Positions 37,178 through 48,900 of a stretch of DNA of 64,000 bases are shown here, piece after piece. This stretch comes from Zerene cesonia (taxonomy: Eukaryota > Arthropoda > Insecta > Lepidoptera > Pieridae): contig NC_052108.1 of the NCBI RefSeq assembly GCF_012273895.1, positions 7,626,001 through 7,690,000 of the forward strand, read 5' to 3'. Under the pieces are notes generated by a model. It saw nothing but the letters and a program-made list of their open reading frames with translations. It did no database searches and was not told where the DNA came from. Both the position numbers and the translations under genes were made by a program. The stretch's first letter is position 1; each line of letters begins with the position of its first letter.

Positions 37178-38059
37178 CATTTCAATGCTATAAAACTAAA
37201 AATTAAGTTAAACTCTTTATATAAAACCTTCATCGGTTCAGATTCTGGTTAGTGAGGCGTTTGGCAGTAAACGTTCAGGAAAAAAGCAAAACAGGGATCT
37301 AATATCAGTCATCATCCAATTCAGATCATTCTGCATAACGTTGAATTTCAGTATTCGTAAATTAAATTTTTATTTAGAATAATCAACATCTTCGGTAAAA
37401 TAAATTTAATGAACAACGAGAGAGTTTTAGCTTAAAAATACGAAAGTATTTGTAACTGGTTTAAAATAAACTACCGCTGCGCAGGTAACCGGATTCGATT
37501 TTAGTAGAAACCAATTTTAAAAGTTTTCAAGCCTGCATTCAACTACAACTCGAATTTATCGGACGTTTCTTTTAAAGAGTTTTCTAGGTAAAATATGGAT
37601 AGTATTGCGTGTAGTAGTTCGTCAAATATTGTTTGTGATAACATTGACACATATTCCTATGACAGTGAGCATTGATTTTTTTAAATAAGAATGAAATCAT
37701 CATCACGTCGCCTACACTTATTAATAAAATCGCAGATTAAATATATAACTATAACATAATAAATAAAAAAAACAAAAATCTGTTTTTGATACTTCGTATT
37801 ATTCTCTTCTTATTATAAGCATAAAAATTAACTTGATATCTCAATATGGCGCGAAATTGCGCGTCAAAACAACTAAAATAACCGCCATTTTATCTAAAAT
37901 GTTGGCGCTAATTAATTTCCAATAGAGCGAAAAATAAATAAGGCATAGTTGGAACTAGCCTTTTATTTTTATTTATCAGCTGGAATGAGCCTGTCCGTCC
38001 GAAACTACGCGAAGTTTACGCTCGGAAAAACACTGAATCGGATATTAGTTTATTAATAA

Positions 38060-38205
38060 CTAGACTTTCGCCCGTGGCTTTGCCTAGTGAAATAGGCAAC
38101 TAGAGAGTGAGTGTGATAGATAAAAAGAATGTTATCTTAAAATCGCTCCATTATGACGAGAAAGAAAGACATACAAACACACACTTGCATTTATAATATT
38201 AGTAA
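38060..38205 (-). mobile_element. Helitron-like relic
   Basis: Reversed end CTAGACTTTCGCCCGTGGC and reversed start CATTTATAATATTAGTAAGA, about 146 bp, diverged inside. Confidence 0.55.
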
Positions 38206-38383
38206 GAATGGCAGATTTACTTTCACAGAGCTCAATAGTTGTACAATTTGGAAATAAATAATAAAGAGAGAATTTATTGAATGGAAAGTTACCAATTTGA
38301 ATCTATTTGGACACAAAAGAGGATTGTTTGACCTTTGGCAACGAATTCCTTGATGTTCACGTTCATTCAAGTGTAATGATATA

Positions 38384-38477
38384 AGCGATAGATAAAGTGA
38401 TTCGAGGGGGATGTTTATATGTATAACAACATCTATTAAAGTAATTTATCGCATGCGAAGACGCGGGCAAAAGCTAG
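38384..38477 (+). mobile_element. Helitron-like element, second family, 5'-truncated
   Basis: GATAGATAAAGTGATTCGAG, TATAACAACATCTATTAAAG and ACGCGGGCAAAAGCTAG before T. Parallels 13527-13705. Confidence 0.5.
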
Positions 38478-38739
38478 TCATGTTTACTTTAAACTTATCT
38501 TGTCCTTAACTACTATTATCAAGCTAATCTTTGTTTATAAAAAGGATATTACTTGGAAATTTTATAGCATCCCTGCGTGCGACTTAGTCAACGGTTCTAA
38601 CTAACACCTTCATAAGCCCTGGATAAAAGTTTGGTGCAAAGAATATAATCCATATAACTTGGTCTACTATAACGTATCACGTCTCTTGTCATATATTGAC
38701 AAGAAGTTGAGGGTACACATATTACAAAGAATTATTAAG

Positions 38740-38868
38740 ATGGTGAAGAGTTGTGAGGATATCGGCATGTCCTAGAGTTAAAAGTTCGACCCGTACTTGG
38801 GTAGTCTCATAGGAGGCCCGTGTCCCTGCTGTGGGAACATATTATATGGGCGGATAATGATGATGGAA
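38740..38868 (+). mobile_element. SINE-A 3' fragment
   Basis: Keeps TGTGAGGATATCGGCATGTC, TCATAGGAGGCCCGTGTCCC, GTGGGAACATAT and a GATGATGG tail. The tRNA-like head is lost. The frame at 38820-39095 begins in this repeat and is not a gene. Confidence 0.6.
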
Positions 38869-40959
38869 TGAATTATAAATATTATATGAAAAGCGCTTTA
38901 TTGTACACAAGTAAAAGAGCTACTGAATTCTTCTATCAGGTTTTCATCAATTTAGAAAATAGAACCGTTATGTTAAAAAAAGGCATTTCTGAGCGATTCC
39001 CAATACATATCAACTGGCTTTACCTACCGCACGGTTTCATCCGTTCACGAACCCGCGACCAAAACAAGCATTATCTATACTTCAAGTTATTCTGATACAT
39101 AAGCTGTTATATATTGTTAGTTGTTGTTAGTTATTTTAGAGAAAGAGTTCAAACATACACACATCTATCATCAATCCCTCTCAAACATGCGCATTTATTA
39201 TAACAGTAGGATTAAAAATTTTAGCAGGAATTAACAGATGTGACAACCCTCGGTCATCGAGAGCAATTTTGTGGATTGATTAATGAACGAATCGTCCATC
39301 ATTATGCCTCACCCTAATCAACCCTTAGGATATTTTATGTAGTGTGTTTAGGATGTGCTTAAGTATTATATCAAATTTAGGTTCAGTGGTTAGCGTAGAA
39401 CGCATGAACTTCTGCTACTTCAGATATAAAAAAGATTTATGGCTTTAGTCCGGTTTTGGCTCTTCAAGCAAAGGTGAAGTTGTTTAATTTGGAAGCCAAC
39501 TTTAGATGTTATTTTATACAATGCCATTAGTAGTTAGATAAACTTAATATGCAATTATTATCAAAGAGTTCTAAGGAATATTTTTATTAAAATTTCAGAC
39601 GCTACTTCATAATATTGGTCGTTGGAACTTCGTTTAGGATATTGAGCAATAAATTTTGCCAACTAGAAAAAGCAATAATATTGGTCAGCATAATAAAATA
39701 CGTCCCAAAATTTTATATTAAACGCATATTCTGCAATAAAATGAGAATATAGAATAGTATGGATACTAACTGCTCCATTGGTAAATGTTAACTCCATGTT
39801 AAACTATGAAATTGAATGATAAGCAAAATATGCTAACATTATAAATAATATAATCAATATGACATTATTTGAATCATTATCGCATCAAGCTAGAGAGAAT
39901 ACTTTATACTACTAGACAAGACAATTATAAGTCAGATAAACGAGGAAATCCAGCGACTTGTGTATCACCAAGATAACATCATGGTACCACTATGCAACTT
40001 ATCCGGTAATTTCTCACGCTGACTTACGAAATATTTCCTCTAACAAAGCATTAATAACTTCACAAAGTACTACAGTTTCTTACCGACAATCTTGATTACA
40101 CATTTGATAAGTGCTACTACATAATTCTTAAGAGCTTCCTGCTAAATCTTATAAAGTTCTATTACAGCTAGAAGACCTTATCATATGTTTCATAGGTGAG
40201 TTACATACACACCTAGTCGTTTTTACTAGTACAAATAATAAATAAAAAAAATTTAAACAACGAAGGAAAAAGGACTGTGCAATCTGTGAACCTCGTCTTG
40301 CCACTACCTAACACGAATAACAAAAACCTTATTTATGGTTCGGAAAGCTGATTTAAATTAAATTATCAAGGGGCTCTTAATTCAAGAACTGTTAGCCAAC
40401 TATTAGCCAAATACTACTAAAATTTCCCTTAGTTTCCAAATAGAACGTGCTTCATTTGTTAAAATATAGTTAAATATTTTGCAGCGTGATTTTGTATTGT
40501 TTCGATTGTATAATCGTTTACAATTAAAGCGGTTATTCTCCAGTTTCGTTACAAATTGCAACCATTGTAGTTTCCTAACAATACACGAACAAGCGATAGT
40601 TTGACAAATAAAATTTTCCGTTTTACCATTTTCCCGCCCTTTTACTGGTGAAAGGGAAAATCAGTATCGATTTTTACGTTTTTTGATTTATGAATTTTTT
40701 TGCGGTATATTGATGAAAAGCCGTTGATGGATTGTTCTGAATATATTTTGTACTAGTTTTTCTAGTTTTTCGGTACAATTCTTAATAATATCATTTATTT
40801 ATAGAAGATATAATGAAACATGATGTGTTTACTTTTTTATTGGCAATAAAGAAAATCTCCTTGCCACCTCCTTATCCAACAATTTTGGTCGTTCTTACAT
40901 ACACTAATTATAAAATTTCGTTTCATGAATATGAGTTAAATTCTATGTAAAAATCTCAT

Positions 40960-40962
<3 letters not shown>
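38869..40962. other. Gene-free AT-rich DNA
   Basis: No coding region, RNA gene or recognised repeat. Confidence 0.45.
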
Positions 40963-40998
<36 letters not shown>

Positions 40999-41268
40999 CA
41001 CAGTCGGCAATGGAGCTGGTGGGACGCCTGATGGTAAGCGCTACCACCGCCCATGAACATTTGTAGAGGCGTAAAGTCGATTACAGACCTTACGCCTCTA
41101 CAAATGGATTGCCGACTTTAAATTGGGAAGGGATTAAGAAAGGATTGGCGAGAGGAATAAAGGAAAGGACTGGGAAGGGGAAGGAAAAGGATATGGGCCT
41201 CCGGCTCCCCCACTCACCGAACGAAACACAGCAGAATGCTATTTCACGCCGGTCTTCTGTGGGGGTAT
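40963..41268 (-). mobile_element. SINE-B copy with a 32-bp homopolymer tail
   Basis: On the minus strand it ends in 32 uninterrupted A (40963-40994 as T). The body carries GTCACAGTCGGCAATGGAGC, GCTACCACCGCCCATGAACA, two facing copies of a block reading AGGCGTAA that could pair, and the head block CGGTCTTCTGTGGGGG in reverse. The uninterrupted tail suggests a young insertion. The extreme 5' head is cut off. Confidence 0.8.
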
Positions 41269-41290
41269 AAAAATATCGTATAATAAATAC

Positions 41291-41531
41291 TTCATCATTA
41301 TCATCCCATATATGGGACCCACTGCTGGGATACAGGCCTCCTATGAGGATTCAGGCCATATATAATCCACCACGCTGGCCAAGTGCGGGTTGGCAAATGT
41401 CACATGCCGTCGAACTAATTGATTCATATACATGCCGGTTTCAACGCGATATTTTCTTTCACCGTTTTGAGCAGTTGTGATGGCAGTGAAAAATCAGTTT
41501 ATTTCTTGCACACTCGCCTGGGTTCAAGACC
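41291..41531 (-). mobile_element. SINE-A copy, head truncated
   Basis: Reversed tail CATCATTATCATCCCATATA, then GGACCCACTGCTGGGATACA, CACGCTGGCCAAGTGCGGG and CACACTCGCCTGGGTTCAAG. It stops inside the tRNA-like head at the B-box side. Confidence 0.7.
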
Positions 41532-41679
41532 TTATATTAACCATTATGTATACGAAATATCAATGTCTTCGTTGTATTGATTGAACAAATCTATGAGATA
41601 ATCTATCGTCTATAACACAACTATATAATCATGAAAATTTTCCATCACTATATTTGTGGAACATAACAAAGATCAAAGA

Positions 41680-42200
41680 AACTTTAAACGCGTAGGCGAC
41701 GCAATTATCAGAAAAGACGAGAAAATCAAATCGACATTTATTCAATCGCCGCAAACGCCAAAGTGTGAACTGAAGTGACCTTTAAGGAATCTACCCACTA
41801 CAACGTATGGCTACGACTGTAGTATTAAGGCAGACAAAAAATTTCAAGGAATGAGATTATGTTCACTAGATCGTTCCGTCAGCGAGCATAGAATATCATA
41901 GAGCAATCCCGATCCAGTATGGCCCTTCCGACACCCTCCATTCATGCGAAACCCAAGTCGATGTTCGTGGTACCCGTCAAAGGGGGACGCCCTTGACCGT
42001 GTCGCTACTAGAGTGAACCTTCAGTTCACCGACGCGTCCGTGCTAAGATGTAGAAGCCCTTCTGAACACAATAAAAGAGTATTGTTTCGCTTTCCGATCC
42101 TATGACGGTCCTAGTATGCGTTGTAGTGGTTAGAGTCCTTTAGGAGAGACATTTGGCTCAGGTCACAAGGACTTCATATGGAAATCAATGAGGATATACT
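41680..42200. other. GC-richer island of unknown origin
   Basis: Composition is clearly richer in G and C than the surroundings, with stretches such as GTATGGCCCTTCCGACACCC and AGGGGGACGCCCTTGACCG. No long open frame is present on either strand. It is probably a decayed retrotransposon piece, but no motif fixes the family. Confidence 0.4.
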
Positions 42201-42694
42201 TACTATATGCCATAAAATAATCTTCCGGGAACCTATAATAGGCAATTCGTAAGTGAATTTGATATTTCCTTTTATATGACTCTAAGTTAAGTAGACATAG
42301 TTCTCTCATTTTACTTGGTAGGAAGGAACTAGATAACATTCGCCAAATTCAAAAATAACAACATGGACAAATTAAAATTTCAGGTACTTTATTGTTTACA
42401 ATGAAAATGAATCAAAGACGCTGTAATTACTTATTTTGAACTTTTTATAATAATTAAAATTGACAGCGATGTATATCGTCTAAAAAAACTACACACTAAC
42501 ACTTTTATTATTATATATATAGAAGTAAGATACATAATTACTTTAATAAACTTTACTATAACCTGTATTTTATAATAAAATACATGTAACACCAACCTAG
42601 TTAAGGCACCAGTGACACTTTATTTTTGTTTGAAATAAAAAGCACTAATTTCTACTGTAAATTTTATTCTGATGAAACAAAAACATTTCTATTT

Positions 42695-42704
42695 TTTATT
42701 TATT
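42695..42704 (-). terminator. Candidate polyadenylation signals of the peptide transporter
   Basis: Two overlapping AATAAA hexamers on the minus strand about 135 nt past the stop. Another AATAAA sits only 5 nt past the stop at 42825-42830 and is less likely to be used. Confidence 0.4.
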
Positions 42705-42834
42705 TGTGAAAATTAATTTTCAATTCATTTTCAATATTTTTAATTTCAATATATTTCTCCTTTTCCCCAATACGATAACATTAATTTCTTCACGAAATCA
42801 CATTTATATATAGCTCTATAATTATTTATTCCTA

Positions 42835-42999
42835 TTATAAGGGATCTTCCATCTGTTTCACTTGTTGGTAAAAGACTTCACAATTTCTACGACATTCAAT
42901 CACTTTCGGTTCATCTTCAATCTTATAACTACGAGATATGTAGAGGAATAGTGCTATGGACACAAACATCAGTCCAGAGTAGATGAATGACTGCGTTTC
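42835..42999 (-). CDS. Peptide transporter exon 14 (last, TM12 and C-tail)
   Basis: Acceptor TTTTAAACAG. Encodes ETQSFIYSGLMFVSIALFLY and the short cytosolic tail ending QMEDPL before TAA. This corresponds to the 'AEYILFAALLLVV..ARFY' end of mammalian PEPT1. The tail is acidic and lysine-containing with no obvious sorting motif. Confidence 0.9.
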   Translation of the reverse strand, partial: ETQSFIYSGLMFVSIALFLYISRSYKIEDEPKVIECRRNCEVFYQQVKQMEDPL

Positions 43000-45900
43000 C
43001 TGTTTAAAATAAGAAAATCGATATATTATTTTATAAGAAACAGAAATCTTTGTTATCTATAACCTAATATTTTAAAGAGACTGCTCAATTTTGATTATTA
43101 TCTTAGATTTTAATCATTATCTTTAATTTAATTGAATTAATTAAGAAATATCGTATATGTAGATATACATTGTTAAACAAGGTAAATAGTAATTATCAAC
43201 ACACATTTGTCATGGCCAGTAGCAGAAACTGATGTAACTAAGGCAAAGAATTAATTTATTTTGTATTTGTTGCTCACTGTTTTGTGTGTTTAATAAATAT
43301 ACAAATAAAATATATGTATGTATATATAGTAGTAGTCTACATGCTCGTCCCGTCTCCGCCCGGATATCAAGATTCCTGTATTATAAATGTAAAGTTACTT
43401 TACCTCTTNNNNNNNNNNNNNNNNNNNNNNNNNNNNNNNNNNNNNNNNNNNNNNNNNNNNNNNNNNNNNNNNNNNNNNNNNNNNNNNNNNNNNNNNNNNN
43501 NNNNNNNNNNNNNNNNNNNNNNNNNNNNNNNNNNNNNNNNNNNNNNNNNNNNNNNNNNNNNNNNNNNNNNNNNNNNNNNNNNNNNNNNNNNNNNNNNNNN
43601 NNNNNNNNNNNNNNNNNNNNNNNNNNNNNNNNNNNNNNNNNNNNNNNNNNNNNNNNNNNNNNNNNNNNNNNNNNNNNNNNNNNNNNNNNNNNNNNNNNNN
43701 NNNNNNNNNNNNNNNNNNNNNNNNNNNNNNNNNNNNNNNNNNNNNNNNNNNNNNNNNNNNNNNNNNNNNNNNNNNNNNNNNNNNNNNNNNNNNNNNNNNN
43801 NNNNNNNNNNNNNNNNNNNNNNNNNNNNNNNNNNNNNNNNNNNNNNNNNNNNNNNNNNNNNNNNNNNNNNNNNNNNNNNNNNNNNNNNNNNNNNNNNNNN
43901 NNNNNNNNNNNNNNNNNNNNNNNNNNNNNNNNNNNNNNNNNNNNNNNNNNNNNNNNNNNNNNNNNNNNNNNNNNNNNNNNNNNNNNNNNNNNNNNNNNNN
44001 NNNNNNNNNNNNNNNNNNNNNNNNNNNNNNNNNNNNNNNNNNNNNNNNNNNNNNNNNNNNNNNNNNNNNNNNNNNNNNNNNNNNNNNNNNNNNNNNNNNN
44101 NNNNNNNNNNNNNNNNNNNNNNNNNNNNNNNNNNNNNNNNNNNNNNNNNNNNNNNNNNNNNNNNNNNNNNNNNNNNNNNNNNNNNNNNNNNNNNNNNNNN
44201 NNNNNNNNNNNNNNNNNNNNNNNNNNNNNNNNNNNNNNNNNNNNNNNNNNNNNNNNNNNNNNNNNNNNNNNNNNNNNNNNNNNNNNNNNNNNNNNNNNNN
44301 NNNNNNNNNNNNNNNNNNNNNNNNNNNNNNNNNNNNNNNNNNNNNNNNNNNNNNNNNNNNNNNNNNNNNNNNNNNNNNNNNNNNNNNNNNNNNNNNNNNN
44401 NNNNNNNNGTAATAAATGTTATTTGCAGTTAACAATTTTCTTTTTTCTTTATTACAATATTTATGGCAAGACTAGGTATATGTCAGTAATCTTTGGAAGT
44501 AATGATCCGGTAATAAAAATTCATTAAAGCTTTTCTATTCATAGTCAAACCGAGGGCGACCCGAGCGAAGACGGGTCAAGCATAGTCAACACTAACATTA
44601 TAAAGTTTTTGCATTTTTGTATGTTTGTAACGTTTACACGCAAAAACCGCTTGACCAATTGCAAAACTTATTTCATCATAGAAAGCTGCAACTTAACCGA
44701 GTTACATACGCTTATACATGTAGCACGGGCGATAGCAATAATCTATATATTTACTTAAGCGTGTGTTTATATTTAAATACATATACATTTGCGATTCTTT
44801 TAGGCACATAAAAACGAAAGAGTAGAAGAAATTGGATCACTGTGGCGGGGTCACGGGTGGCCGAGAGGCTTGGCGTTGCTACGGTTTGGCAAAACACGCG
44901 GGTTCGAATCCCGCCTCGTGATCAAATTTCTTATTTATAAAAAGCATTTCAAGGCTATAAAATTAAGAAAAAAATGTCATTTTGTTATTTCAAATTAGGT
45001 AAACAGCGTATTGATGAATATATAAATTGTTGTTTTCATAATTTGACTGTTTTTTTTTAGAAATTCAAAGATTAGTAATTGCAATATAAATCGACCAAAA
45101 TCTAGCGACACGTCTCTGAATCGCGCTACCTCCGTACTAAAAATTAAATCGAAACTATCGAAACGTCATAATGAGTGATATCATACGTGCGTATAATGCC
45201 TACACATTGATTAAATTACTTTGATTATAGTCTATATCCAAATGCCTCGTACGGTTAAGTTTGTTTACCCACTAAGAGCAGGGTGGATTCGGCTCGGCTT
45301 TGCCAAACTACTGTCAATTAGTGACTAATTGTCACAACCACACGTACATTGGAACAAGGGAGCTGTGATACGATTAAATGTGCTGACCGCATTCAAGTAT
45401 GCTGTATATATCCCGATTTATCAGTTCAATTACTAGGAACTTAGCAATAACATTCGATAAATGATTAATTAAATTTTTAGTAAGAGGCCTTCATACAGGA
45501 AAATTCTGATATATTGTCGTTATTTTGATATTCAAATTGTTGTAAAATCATGATTTACACTTTGTCAAGATCCTAGTACAAAAGTGTTATAAGTACCATA
45601 ATTACCGAAATCAATACGTGCTTAAAAAGTGAAGTCCCGTGTCCCCCTAGTGGGGTATGGGGCAGATGATGTACATCTGTTTCACTGATCGATTTTCTTT
45701 TAGGGACAAGTAGGTGATCAGCCTTCTGTGACCTGCCAGACCGAGACATTTTTTTTTTTGTGCGAGAAGGAGGCGGTCAATTAACGTGCTTAGAATTTTA
45801 TTAAAAAATCCGTTAAAAGAAGTCTACACTCAAAAATTTGTAACTTACTTAGTATTAAGTTATTTACTTATTACCATCGAAAAACGCGTTTAGTTTGACG

Positions 45901-48900
45901 TGTCATTATGAACTATGAATACAACATTTCACGAATAGGTGCACACAATATTTTGGGTACTGCAGTATATGACATGGACCTACGGCGGTAATCTGCAACC
46001 ACACTACGTCCATTATACAAGGATCTTATATGGCACTTGTATGACACTGACTAGGAAGCATAGGAATAAGGGTCGCCAGTGGAATAAATCTCTTTTGTCT
46101 TATCTCAATCAGCGACGAAGCCGTTAAACAGATCTTCTAGTTTTTAAAAAAATTGGAAAATTTTTTTCGTAGTTGTCTACATATGTAGCCTGAATTATAT
46201 GGAATAGGATAATTAAAATTACAATCGTAAATAACTAATAAATTAACATTTAAACTGCAAGCAACACACTCAACGTCATCAAATGACAATTAAATAATAG
46301 CGGCGCTACTTCCGAATTTCTCCACGCGCCAAGAGACCCCTTTAGCACTATATCAGTCAGCCATATTCCACTACGTAGTGGAATCATTCCTTTGTTCATT
46401 GTATTTGACCTTCGAACTACACACGTGTCCACGTGTTTGATTGTGCTGGGGGCCTGTACGGACACTATGAGATCCTATTGTGATTCCTCTACATCTATCT
46501 AATGGATATTTGAAGAATACTTGCCTATCAAAGATGATGTCCGAGTTAAAATTGGTATTATGTTATTATAATTGAAATTCATGATTGTGTAACGTAATTA
46601 CAGCTATTTATTTTACATAACAATAAATCCCACGTTTCAAATGTTAGTTTTCTTCATTAAATGTATAATTTTTTTTTATCTAACCGTAAAACCTAAAAAT
46701 ATAACTTCGATTGTTATATGGTAGGCTAAATTAATTCATTAATAAATTTATTTGTTTCTCACCAATATATTTCCTACACTTGAATATATTGTAGATAAAG
46801 AATAATATAAAAACCTGAGTGCTTGCATTAAGCAGGCCCTGTATAAAATTTTGTGATAGGACTTCCACAACAAAACAAGTATCTGAAAGCTAAATAAGTT
46901 TGCGACAGCCTCAGATTCGAAAAAAAACCAAAAACTTTCTAATACTTTTAATTAAGTATAAAAATTANNNNNNNNNNNNNNNNNNNNNNNNNNNNNNNNN
47001 NNNNNNNNNNNNNNNNNNNNNNNNNNNNNNNNNNNNNNNNNNNNNNNNNNNNNNNNNNNNNNNNNNNNNNNNNNNNNNNNNNNNNNNNNNNNNNNNNNNN
47101 NNNNNNNNNNNNNNNNNNNNNNNNNNNNNNNNNNNNNNNNNNNNNNNNNNNNNNNNNNNNNNNNNNNNNNNNNNNNNNNNNNNNNNNNNNNNNNNNNNNN
47201 NNNNNNNNNNNNNNNNNNNNNNNNNNNNNNNNNNNNNNNNNNNNNNNNNNNNNNNNNNNNNNNNNNNNNNNNNNNNNNNNNNNNNNNNNNNNNNNNNNNN
47301 NNNNNNNNNNNNNNNNNNNNNNNNNNNNNNNNNNNNNNNNNNNNNNNNNNNNNNNNNNNNNNNNNNNNNNNNNNNNNNNNNNNNNNNNNNNNNNNNNNNN
47401 NNNNNNNNNNNNNNNNNNNNNNNNNNNNNNNNNNNNNNNNNNNNNNNNNNNNNNNNNNNNNNNNNNNNNNNNNNNNNNNNNNNNNNNNNNNNNNNNNNNN
47501 NNNNNNNNNNNNNNNNNNNNNNNNNNNNNNNNNNNNNNNNNNNNNNNNNNNNNNNNNNNNNNNNNNNNNNNNNNNNNNNNNNNNNNNNNNNNNNNNNNNN
47601 NNNNNNNNNNNNNNNNNNNNNNNNNNNNNNNNNNNNNNNNNNNNNNNNNNNNNNNNNNNNNNNNNNNNNNNNNNNNNNNNNNNNNNNNNNNNNNNNNNNN
47701 NNNNNNNNNNNNNNNNNNNNNNNNNNNNNNNNNNNNNNNNNNNNNNNNNNNNNNNNNNNNNNNNNNNNNNNNNNNNNNNNNNNNNNNNNNNNNNNNNNNN
47801 NNNNNNNNNNNNNNNNNNNNNNNNNNNNNNNNNNNNNNNNNNNNNNNNNNNNNNNNNNNNNNNNNNNNNNNNNNNNNNNNNNNNNNNNNNNNNNNNNNNN
47901 NNNNNNNNNNNNNNNNNNNNNNNNNNNNNNNNNNNNNNNNNNNNNNNNNNNNNNNNNNNNNNNNNNNTCAGCTATCGTCATTTCCACAATAAATGCTGAA
48001 ACTGCAACGTCGGCGATCCTCCTATGGTGACTATACATAATTAGCTGAAATCACTACCCACAAAGATAAACCTGTTTTCAAATTATTACATTAAAATCTA
48101 TACTAATGTTATCAGTAGATAAAGATTGTGAATCTATAACGTTGTTGGGGGTAATCTGGATCTTAATATGGGAGTCGAACACGCTTCTGCACGAATTGGG
48201 ATAGTACGCACCGAGGAATTACCACACACTCACAGAAGAACGGCGTGAAATATAGCATGATATTGTGTTTCGTACGGCCAGTGGGGGAGCCACAGGCCCG
48301 TTTCCTTTTCCTCACCCTTCCCTGTCTATTCCTCATTTCCAGTCGTCAATCTTTTCCTTATCCTTTACCCCTAAAAGCGGACAGCGCATTTAAAGAGGCA
48401 TTACGTTTGCGAATGTTCATGGGCGGTGGTGATCGCTTACTGTCAGGCGAACCACCAGCTCATTTATCCGCTACGATAAAAAAATTCTGCTGAACCTATT
48501 TTAATATTTCTACCAACAGAAAGCAACATTATCTTTAAGTGTAATAGCGTATATTTTATTTTGTTTTTCTTACAGGATCAAGTCAGGACAAAAGGCTAGT
48601 TTAACAAATTTTCGCCTACGCTCGCGTATTTATTTACATGCGAATATAACCAACAAATCCTTTGTACGTAATCCAATCAAAAAACATTGAAACGAAAACA
48701 GTGACATTTTCCTCTCTCAGCTATGTTAAAGCTGAAATAATATAATTTGAAGAGCTACAAGTCACCGCCGGCGAGTATTTTACGTTCTAGATAAATAAGC
48801 AAATGCGATATCATTATGTTTTATTTTTGCGCTGGAAAATTTATACAAAATACTCGTATATACACAAATCTTTATCTGTAATGGAAAAGGTACGACTTTG

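Noticed and set aside
44850..44922. Possible functional tRNA gene
   Set aside because: The T-arm and acceptor pair well, but the anticodon arm and loop do not form properly and a sister copy exists at 36214, so it is a tRNA-derived repeat.
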